In this document: one piece after another, positions 1 through 5,095 of the stretch
Layout of the letters: each line of letters starts with the position of its first letter
Position numbering within the stretch: the first letter of the stretch is position 1
Assembly (NCBI GenBank): GCA_025454275.1
Contig: JALOOS010000150.1
Location: 1 to 5,095, forward strand
Direction of reading: 5' to 3'
DNA length: 5,095 nucleotides
DNA from: Desulfobacterales bacterium
Lineage (GTDB): Bacteria > Desulfobacterota > Desulfobacteria > Desulfobacterales > SpSt-501
Program-made: the position numbers and the translations under genes
Notes under the pieces: model-generated
What the model saw: the letters and a program-made list of their open reading frames with translations, nothing else
Told to the model about the DNA's origin: nothing
Databases searched by the model: none

Positions 1-615
1 ATCCTCGGCACCCGGGAGAGCTGCTGCGGGGAGAGCATCCGCAAGACGGGCGACGAGGAGGTCTTCAAGCGGCTCGCCCGCGACAACATCAAGACCTTCA
101 TCGACCACGGGGTGAAGAAGATTCTCGTCTCCTCCCCGCACTGCCTTCACACCTTCACCCATGAGTATGCCGAGTTCCGTGTCAACTTCGATGTGGTTCA
201 CATCGCCCAGTACCTATTCCGGCTCCTGCGGGAAGGCCGGCTCGAGCTCAAGCGGGAGGTGAAAAAAAAAGTCGCCTATCATGACCCCTGCTACCTCGGC
301 CGGCACAACGGGATCTATGCGGAGCCGCGCGAGGTGCTGCGCCGGGTGCCCGGCCTCGAGCTGGTCGAGATGCCCGAATCGCACGCGGAGAGCCTCTGCT
401 GCGGAGGGGGCGGGGGCCGGATCTGGATGGAGACACCGAAAGGGGAGCGGTTCTCCGATATCCGCCTCGAGCAGGCGATCGGTGCGGGGGCCGAGGTGCT
501 CGTCACCGCCTGTCCCTACTGCATCGCCAATTTCGAGGACAGCCGGCTGACCACCGGGCTGGCCGAACGGATCGAAATCAAGGATATCACGGAGATCGTG
601 CGGGAATCCATTTAG
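1..615 (+). CDS. HdrD-like (Fe-S)-binding protein with CCG domains, C-terminal part
   Basis: The frame is open from base 1 and ends at TAG 613-615, giving 204 residues; the start lies outside the window. Two CCG (cysteine-rich) domains are visible. The first is cut by the window edge: C8-C9-G10, then S45-P-H-C48. The second is complete: C97, C133-C134-G135 followed by a glycine run, and C171-P-Y-C174. The spacing of the second (35, then 36 residues) fits the CX31-39CCX35-36CXXC pattern known to bind a non-cubane or cubane [4Fe-4S] cluster in HdrB, HdrD and relatives. The Asp-Pro-Cys-Tyr-Leu-Gly-Arg stretch at residue 95 onward is typical of HdrD/GlcF-like proteins. In anaerobes such proteins pass electrons between quinones, flavoproteins (ETF) or disulfides and Hdr-type partners. 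Whether this one has an N-terminal membrane (NarI-like) domain cannot be seen, so HdrD-like and DsrK/TmcB-like remain alternatives. The 178-nt gap and palindromic element after it suggest it is not tightly coupled to hdrA. Confidence 0.88.
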   Translation: MLGTRESCCGESIRKTGDEEVFKRLARDNIKTFIDHGVKKILVSSPHCLHTFTHEYAEFRVNFDVVHIAQYLFRLLREGRLELKREVKKKVAYHDPCYLGRHNGIYAEPREVLRRVPGLELVEMPESHAESLCCGGGGGRIWMETPKGERFSDIRLEQAIGAGAEVLVTACPYCIANFEDSRLTTGLAERIEIKDITEIVRESI

Positions 616-755
616 AAGTGGTTTGATAACCCCGTCTAACGGCCGGGGGCTGCGTTGCAGCCCTCTCGAAATGCTCACAACCTGTCCAGGTTGCTCCGCT
701 TTCGAATCGGCCTGCGCCTTGCCCGCGGCCGTGATCCGGGGTTCTGAAACCACTT
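616..755. repeat. 140-bp near-palindromic intergenic element (MITE/REP-like)
   Basis: The element starts at the base directly after the TAG of the upstream gene and is symmetric about 685/686. The outer arms 616-650 and 721-755 are inverted copies matching at 29 of 35 positions; the ends read AAGTGGTTT and AAACCACTT. Further in, TCGAAA at 666-671 pairs with TTTCGA at 700-705, and CAACCTG at 678-684 pairs with CAGGTTG at 687-693, so the register holds to the centre. A second local hairpin, GGGCTGC (647-653), loop GTT, GCAGCCC (657-663), lies in the left half. No T-run follows, so it is not a classical intrinsic terminator, although a transcript could fold into a large cruciform-like hairpin. 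I see no transposase or clear target-site duplication. The reverse strand stays open through the whole element, which would give spurious ORFs. It fits a dispersed repeat of MITE or REP type, but copy number cannot be judged from one window. Confidence 0.8.
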
Positions 756-781
756 CATGTCATCGATAAAAGACAGGGATC

Positions 782-788
782 AAGGGGA
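782..788 (+). promoter_or_regulatory. Ribosome binding site of hdrA
   Basis: AAGGGGA lies 5 nt before GTG 794. It decides the start: an in-frame TAA at 767-769 closes the frame upstream, and GTG 794 is the first possible start after it. The short stretch 756-793 between the palindrome and the start holds no convincing -35/-10 pair; a GATAAA at 765-770 is too weak to call. Confidence 0.6.
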
Positions 789-793
789 CGGAC

Positions 794-3700
794 GTGGGAC
801 ACGACAGCGTGCTAAACGAAAACGTGAACGAGCTGTGCCGCACCCGCAATTTCGGGGACGTGATGGTCGTCGGCGGCGGGATCAGCGGGATCCAGGCCTC
901 GCTGGACCTGGCGGGGGCCGGGTTCAAGGTCTACCTGGTCGACACCTCGCCGGCCATCGGCGGGCGCATGGCGCAGCTGGACAAGACCTTTCCGACCAAC
1001 GACTGTTCGATGTGAATCCTCTCACCGAAACTGGTCGAGGTCGGCCGGCATCCCAATATTGAGACACTGACGTTGACGGAGGTCCGCGAGGTCGAGGGCG
1101 GCGCGGGGGACTTCAGGGTCACCCTTGTCCAGAAACCGCGCTATATCCTGGAGGAGAAGTGCACCGGCTGCACGACCTGCGTCGAATACTGCCCGGTGCA
1201 TTACCCCGACCCTTTCAACCAGGAGCTGTCGACCAACAAGGCCGTCCACATCTATTACGCCCAGGCCATCCCGCTCGTCGCCTACATCGACGAGAGCTGC
1301 CTTTACCTCAAAGAGCGAAAATGCCGGATCTGCGAAGGGGTCTGTAAAAACAACGCCATCGATTTCCAGCAGACGCCGCGAAAGATGGAGATCAACGTGG
1401 GGGCGATCGTGCTCGCCCCCGGCTTCGAGCCCTTCGACCCCGCGGCGAAGGGCGGCTACGGCTACGGCAAAATGCCGAACGTCGTGACCAGCATGGACTT
1501 CGAACGCCTGCTCTGCGCCACCGGGCCTTTCGAAGGGGAGATTCTGCGGCCCTCCGACAAGCGGCACCCTCACAAACTCGCCTGGATCCAGTGCGTCGGC
1601 TCCCGGCGGGTCACCCCGGGCGACAACAGCTACTGTTCCGCAGTCTGCTGCACCTACACCCAGAAACAGGTGATCCTGGCCAAGGACCACGACCCGGGGG
1701 CGGAGTGCACGGTCTTCCACAACGACATCCGCTCCTACGGCAAGGATTTCGAGCGCTTCTGCGAGAGGACGGAAAAACTCCCCGGTGTCCGCTTCATCCG
1801 AAGCTATGTATCGGTCGCGCGCGAAGACCCGGTGACCCATAACGTCGCCATCCGCTATTCCACCCCGGCGGAAGGGGTCCAGGAGGAGGAGTTCGATCTC
1901 GTGGTCCTCTCCGTGGGGTTGAACCCCCCGGCCGGTGCCGAGGGGCTGGCACGGCGCTTCGGGATCGAGCTCACCCCGCAGGGGTTCTGCAAGGTCGACC
2001 CTCTCAACCCTGTCAAGACCAGCCGCCCCGGCGTTTTCGTCAGCGGCGCCTTCCAGGGCCCCGTGGATATCCCCGAGTCGGTCTTCGCCGCCAGCGGCGC
2101 CGGCTCCCAGATCGGGGAACTCCTGGACTACCGCCGCGGCAAGCTCGCCCGCGAGCGGCGCTACCCGCCCGAAAACAGCGCCGGGGTCGAGGAGCCGCGG
2201 ATCGGGGTCTTTGTGTGCCACTGCGGGGCCAACATCGGACGCATCGTGAACGTCCCCGCCACCGTCGACTATGCCCGGAGCCTGCCCCATGTGGTCTACG
2301 CCCAGGAGCAGCTGTTTTCCTGTGCGACCAACTGCGCCAAGGAGATCACGGACCTTGCCAGGGAGAAGGGGCTGAACCGGGTCGTGATCGCCGCCTGCAG
2401 CCCCCGAACGCTGGAGCCGCTGTTCCGCGACACCCTGCGCGAGGCGGGCCTCAACCAGTATTTCCTCGACATGGCCAACATCCGGGAGCAGTGCTCCTGG
2501 GTCCACTCGAAGGAAAAGGACGCAGCCACCCGCAAGGCGAAGGACATCGTGCGCATGTCGGTGGCCCGTGCGGGACGTCTCGAACCGCTGCAGGAGTTCG
2601 ATCTGCCGGTCAACAAGGCGGCGCTCGTGGTCGGCGGCGGGATCGCCGGCATGACTTGTGCGCTCTCCATCGCCGGCCAGGGGCATGCGGTCCACCTGGT
2701 GGAGAAGGCAGCCGATCTGGGCGGGATCGCGCGAAAGCTGCACTACACCCTGGACGGACTCGATATCCAGAGCTACGTGCGCGATCTCGAACGCAGGGTG
2801 TACCGGAACCCCTCCATCCGTGTCTACACAGGGGCCGAGATCACTGCGGCCACCGGCTATGTGGGCAATTTCGAAACGCGGGTCCGGTGGGACGGGCGCA
2901 CCACGGCGATCCAACACGGCGCCGCCGTCCTCGCCACCGGGGCCGATCTTTACACCCCCGCGGAATACCTTTACGGGCAGGATGCCCGCGTCATGACCCA
3001 CCTTGAGCTCGAGGGGCGGATTGCCGCCGGCGACGCAGCGGTCGTGAACGCCGGGCGCCTGGTCATGATCCAGTGCGTGGGCTGCCGGAACGCGGAGCGC
3101 AATTACTGCAGCCGGATCTGCTGCAGCTCGGCCGTCAAGAACGCCCTCAAGCTGAAGGCGCTCAACCCCGGGATGGAGATTCTCATTCTCTACCGGGACA
3201 TGATGACCTACGGATTCAGCGAAGACGGTTACCGTGAGGCGTCGCAGCGGGAAGTGAAATTCGTCCGCTACGAGCCGCAGGCCGCACCGCGGGTCGAGTC
3301 GGTCACCGAGGGGGGGGGCGCTTTTCTGCGGGTGAGCTTCACGGACCCCATCCTGGGCCGCGAGCTTTTCATCGACGCCGATCTCATCGCCCTCGCCGCC
3401 GCCGTCATCCCCTCGGCCGCCACCCGGGAGCTGGCCGCGCTGTTCAAGGTATCGCTCGGGCCGGACGGGTTCTTCAAGGAGGCCCACGTCAAGCTGCGGC
3501 CGGTCGAGTTCGCGGCCGACGGAGTCTATCTCTGCGGGCTCGCCCACTACCCGAAGCACATCCCGGAGACGATCAAACAGGCTTACGGGGCGGCCGGCCG
3601 CGTCCTGACCCTCCTCTCGCACGACACCGTCGTCGCCTCCGGGTCGGTGTGCGAAGTGGCGGAGAAACGCTGCATGGGCTGCGGGGAGTGCATCGCCGCC

Positions 3701-3904
3701 TGCACCTACGGGGCCATCGAGTTTCGCGAGACAAAGCTCGGCAAAAAAGCGGTCGTCAACCCGATCCTCTGCAAGGGCGACGGCCTGTGCAACGCCAAGT
3801 GCCCGACCGGGGCGATCGTCCTCAAGCATTTCACCGATGACGCCCTCCTGGATCAGATCGACGCAACGGTTGAAGAGGGCGCCTTCGCCGGCGGAAAGGG
3901 GTGA
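794..3904 (+). CDS. hdrA: HdrA-like bifurcating FAD/Fe-S protein, selenocysteine-containing, two flavin modules
   Basis: Read through TGA 1013-1015 as selenocysteine, this is a 1036-residue CoB-CoM heterodisulfide reductase subunit A-like protein, a cytoplasmic flavoprotein that in known complexes splits electron pairs between a low-potential ferredoxin and a high-potential acceptor. Module 1: FAD-binding G27-G-G-I-S-G32, the HdrA signature K64-TFPTNDCSM-U74-ILSPK, an inserted ferredoxin region (C123/126/129/133 and C169/177/180/184), and IQC267VGSR with C281 and C285-C286. Module 2: C475-H-C477-G with C510, C514, C535 and C567, matching the N-terminal Fe-S domain of ordinary HdrA; a second FAD site G614-G-G-I-A-G619; IQC761VGC with C772 and C776-C777; and a C-terminal ferredoxin (C960/963/966/970, then C993, D996, C999, C1003). 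Ordinary HdrA is about 650 residues, so this is a long, internally duplicated form. Start is GTG 794 with a good ribosome binding site. mvhD follows after 6 nt, so the two are surely cotranscribed. Without recoding, only 73 residues would be made. Confidence 0.93.
1013..1015 (+). other. In-frame TGA read as selenocysteine (Sec74 of HdrA)
   Basis: The TGA stands inside the best conserved HdrA motif, after Asp-Cys-Ser-Met and before Ile-Leu-Ser-Pro-Lys. HdrA homologues carry Cys there, or Sec in the known selenoprotein forms of methanococci and some deltaproteobacteria. The same frame is open and homologous on both sides with no lost or added base, which argues against a pseudogene or a frameshift. 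Confidence 0.92.
1025..1044 (+). promoter_or_regulatory. Candidate bacterial SECIS hairpin of hdrA
   Basis: CCGA (1025-1028) pairs with TCGG (1041-1044), a small internal loop follows, CT pairs with AG, and the apical loop GGTCG is at 1033-1037. The loop begins 17 nt after the TGA, similar to the E. coli fdhF element, whose loop also carries GGUC, the SelB-binding feature. The stem is short, and an alternative fold (CCTC 1018-1021 with GAGG 1037-1040) competes, so the exact structure is tentative. Confidence 0.55.
3896..3901 (+). promoter_or_regulatory. Ribosome binding site of mvhD
   Basis: AAGGGG lies inside the last codons of hdrA, 9 nt before ATG 3911. Its position, together with the 6-nt gap between the genes, points to translational coupling of mvhD to full-length hdrA synthesis. 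Confidence 0.5.
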
Positions 3905-3910
3905 AGCAAG

Positions 3911-4771
3911 ATGAGTGCCGCGATGACGTTCCGGCCCAAGCTGCTCGGGTTCGTATGCCACTGGTGAGCGTACGGGGCGGCTGACCTGGCTGGAGTTTCC
4001 AGACTGCAATATCCCACGGACATCCGGCTCATCCGCGTCATGTGCGCCGGCAGGGTGGACCTCTCCTTCGTGCTCCGGGCGTTCCTGCGCGGGGTGGACG
4101 GGGTCTTCATCGGCGGCTGCCGGCTCGGCGAATGCAACTACGTGACGCACGGCAATTATCACGCCCTGAACATGGTCCTCCTCTGCCGCCGGCTGCTGGA
4201 GCACATCGGGCTCAACCCCGAGCGGCTGCGGATCGAATTCATGTCCGGCGCCGACGGGATCCTCTTTGCCGAGGTGGTGGCCGACTTCAACAAACGCATG
4301 GCGGCGCTGGGGCCGCTGGGGCGCACGGAGGGGCTGGATCGCAAGGAGCTGGCCGCCCGGCTGGAACAGATCACCCGGCTCGTCCCCTACCTCAAGCTTG
4401 CCAACCGGGAGAAACTGGCGGCCCGCCTCGGCCGGGCGGAGGAGTGGGAGGCGCTCTTCACTCTCGATGAGATCGACCGCCTTCTGTCCGACGTCGTCGC
4501 CTTCCACATCGATCCGGAGAAGTGCCAGGCCTGCCTGACCTGCCTGCGCCGCTGCCCGGTGGATGCGATCGACGGCGGCAAAAACAGAATCCACGTCATC
4601 GACCAGGACAAATGCATCAAGTGCGGCACCTGCTACGAAGTCTGTCCTTCCCGATTCAGCGCCGTGACGAAGATCGCCGGCGGCCCGCTCCCGCCGCCGC
4701 TCCCGGAGGATGCCCGCACCATCGTCCGCAAGCGCAAGCCGGCCGCCGGAGAAACGCCGGCCGCCGAATGA
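3911..4771 (+). CDS. mvhD: MvhD-type hydrogenase/formate dehydrogenase delta subunit fused to 2[4Fe-4S] ferredoxin, selenocysteine-containing
   Basis: Read through TGA 3965-3967, this is a 286-residue protein. Residues 1 to about 137 are MvhD (F420-non-reducing hydrogenase iron-sulfur subunit D): C16-H-W-U19 followed by AYGAADLAGVSRLQYP, then R-V-M-C45-A-G-R-V-D, G-G-C70-R-L-G-E-C75 and a G-N-Y motif. In this family these cysteines hold a [2Fe-2S] cluster that relays electrons from hydrogenase or formate dehydrogenase to HdrA. Residues about 138-198 form a charged, probably helical linker. Residues about 199-250 are a bacterial-type ferredoxin with two full motifs, C205/208/211-x3-C215-P and C235/238/241-x3-C245-P. 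The tail 251-286 is rich in Pro, Ala and basic residues. Free-standing MvhD is about 140 residues, so the ferredoxin is a fusion. ATG 3911 is chosen for its upstream AAGGGG; ATG 3923 is a weaker alternative. The stop TGA 4769-4771 ends a normal protein. No hydrogenase genes are visible, so the partner is unproven. Confidence 0.92.
3965..3967 (+). other. In-frame TGA read as selenocysteine (Sec19 of MvhD)
   Basis: The TGA follows Cys-His-Trp and precedes Ala-Tyr-Gly-Ala-Ala-Asp. MvhD proteins have C-x-W-C at this place, and Sec-containing forms (for example VhuD of methanococci) have C-x-W-U. The codon just before it is TGG, so tryptophan has its normal codon here and TGA is not a Trp codon. 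Both sides of the TGA align with the family in one frame. Confidence 0.92.
3990..4002 (+). promoter_or_regulatory. Candidate bacterial SECIS hairpin of mvhD
   Basis: CTGGA (3990-3994), loop GTT, TCCAG (3998-4002) makes a perfect 5-bp stem. The loop starts 27 nt after the TGA and opens with G-T, within the 16-37 nt distance and G-rich-loop rule used for bacterial SECIS elements. It lacks the GGUC loop seen in the hdrA candidate, so the assignment rests mostly on position and the perfect stem. Confidence 0.45.
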
Positions 4772-4789
4772 CCGCCGTCCAGGCCGAGC

Positions 4790-4795
4790 AGGTGG
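4790..4795 (+). promoter_or_regulatory. Ribosome binding site of fdhD
   Basis: AGGTGG lies 3 nt before ATG 4799. No other ATG, GTG or TTG start is in frame between the mvhD stop and 4799, so this start is well fixed even though the spacing is short. Confidence 0.5.
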
Positions 4796-4798
4796 AAA

Positions 4799-5095
4799 AT
4801 GACCTCCCCGGGTAAAGACAACTCCTATCCCATCCTGCGCTGCGGGCGGGAAGGGTGCCGCACCGACGTGCACGAGCTGATCGGGGAGGAGCCGCTACTG
4901 ATCCGCATCGAGGGAAGGCCCTATTCGGTCGTGATGCGCACCCCCGGGGAGGAGATCTTTCATGCGGCCGGTTTCTGTCTCGGCGAGGGGGTCGCGGACG
5001 CTCCCGATGATTTTCTCAGCATCGGCTACTGCCGGGACCTCGACCCGAATGTCATTGAAGTCCGGCTCACTCCCAAACGGATCGAAAAGGTGGGC
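4799..5095 (+). CDS. fdhD: FdhD-family formate dehydrogenase accessory sulfurtransferase, N-terminal part
   Basis: 99 residues are visible and the frame is still open at the window end. The stretch E30-E-P-L-L-I-R-I-E-G-R-P-Y-S-V-V-M-R-T-P-G, followed by E52-I-F-H-A-A-G-F-C-L-G-E-G-V, matches the conserved FdhD core (acidic-Pro start, strand pair, M-x-T-P, then G-F-x-L-x-E-G). FdhD takes sulfur from a cysteine desulfurase and adds it to the bis-MGD molybdenum or tungsten cofactor, which formate dehydrogenase needs for activity. The catalytic C-x2-C loop expected near residue 120 is beyond the window, so activity cannot be confirmed. An N-terminal C15-G-R-E-G-C20 pair is present whose role I do not know. 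The gene starts 27 nt after mvhD and in the same direction, so it is probably in the hdrA-mvhD operon, pointing to formate dehydrogenase as the enzyme that works with HdrA-MvhD. Confidence 0.85.
   Translation, partial: MTSPGKDNSYPILRCGREGCRTDVHELIGEEPLLIRIEGRPYSVVMRTPGEEIFHAAGFCLGEGVADAPDDFLSIGYCRDLDPNVIEVRLTPKRIEKVG

Noticed and set aside
214..753. Minus-strand ORF of 179 codons starting in the palindrome
   Set aside because: It runs antisense through the HdrD-like coding region and its start lies at the repeat end; it is a shadow plus repeat artefact.
616..755. Classical rho-independent terminator for the upstream gene
   Set aside because: Stem-loops are present, but no T-run follows any of them; the 140-bp palindrome is better described as a repeat element, though a role in transcript ending is not excluded.
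794..1015. Stand-alone 73-residue FAD-binding protein
   Set aside because: It ends in the middle of the HdrA signature motif and the same frame continues with the rest of HdrA, so it is the N-terminus of the selenoprotein.
757..1062. Plus-strand ORF from ATG 757
   Set aside because: It is out of frame with hdrA, its translation is low-complexity Arg/Gly-rich, and it has no ribosome binding site.
3310..3318. Nine-G run in hdrA
   Set aside because: The frame is intact across it and it encodes glycines in a variable loop; at most it is a place where sequencing errors could occur.
794..3904. hdrA and mvhD as pseudogenes with nonsense mutations
   Set aside because: Both stops are TGA, both hit conserved Cys/Sec columns, both are followed by hairpins, and the flanking frames are intact without decay.
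1022..4873. A 1283-codon open frame on the minus strand
   Set aside because: It lies antisense to hdrA and mvhD, which have clear homology and motifs. Long antisense frames are common in GC-rich DNA, and its translation shows no recognisable domain.

Overview
The window is GC-rich, protein-dense bacterial DNA that reads as part of an anaerobic electron-transfer (flavin-based bifurcation) locus. All genes are on the + strand. The most likely source is an anaerobic, selenium-using bacterium of the Desulfobacterota/deltaproteobacterial type, such as a sulfate reducer or syntroph. That is an inference from gene content (HdrD-like CCG protein, long HdrA, MvhD-ferredoxin fusion, FdhD) and from apparent selenocysteine use; there is no phylogenetic marker here.

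Layout: (1) 1-615, the C-terminal 204 residues of an HdrD-like iron-sulfur protein with CCG domains. (2) 616-755, a 140-bp near-palindromic intergenic element that begins at the base after that gene's stop codon; its outer 35-nt arms match at 29 of 35 positions. (3) 794-3904, hdrA, 1036 residues, interrupted by an in-frame TGA at 1013-1015 that is best read as selenocysteine (Sec74). (4) 3911-4771, mvhD fused to a two-cluster ferredoxin domain, 286 residues, with a second in-frame TGA at 3965-3967 read as selenocysteine (Sec19). (5) 4799 to the window end, the first 99 residues of fdhD, the sulfurtransferase needed to mature formate dehydrogenase.

A naive gene caller would break both central genes: it would give a 73-residue fragment plus an N-terminally truncated HdrA, and an MvhD that lacks its first Fe-S ligand motif. 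In both genes the TGA replaces the codon of a conserved cysteine, in the motifs D-C-S-M-[C/U] and C-x-W-[C/U]. Each TGA is also followed by a possible bacterial SECIS hairpin.

How the parts fit: HdrA carries FAD and many Fe-S clusters, and in known complexes it is the bifurcating core. MvhD is the small [2Fe-2S] protein that passes electrons from a hydrogenase or formate dehydrogenase to HdrA. FdhD downstream suggests the electron donor or acceptor is a molybdenum/tungsten formate dehydrogenase. No hdrB or hdrC lies in the window, so the usual heterodisulfide-reducing partner is absent or elsewhere. The model of a formate-linked HdrA-MvhD module using selenocysteine at two points of one electron path is an inference. 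The sequence features behind it are directly visible.
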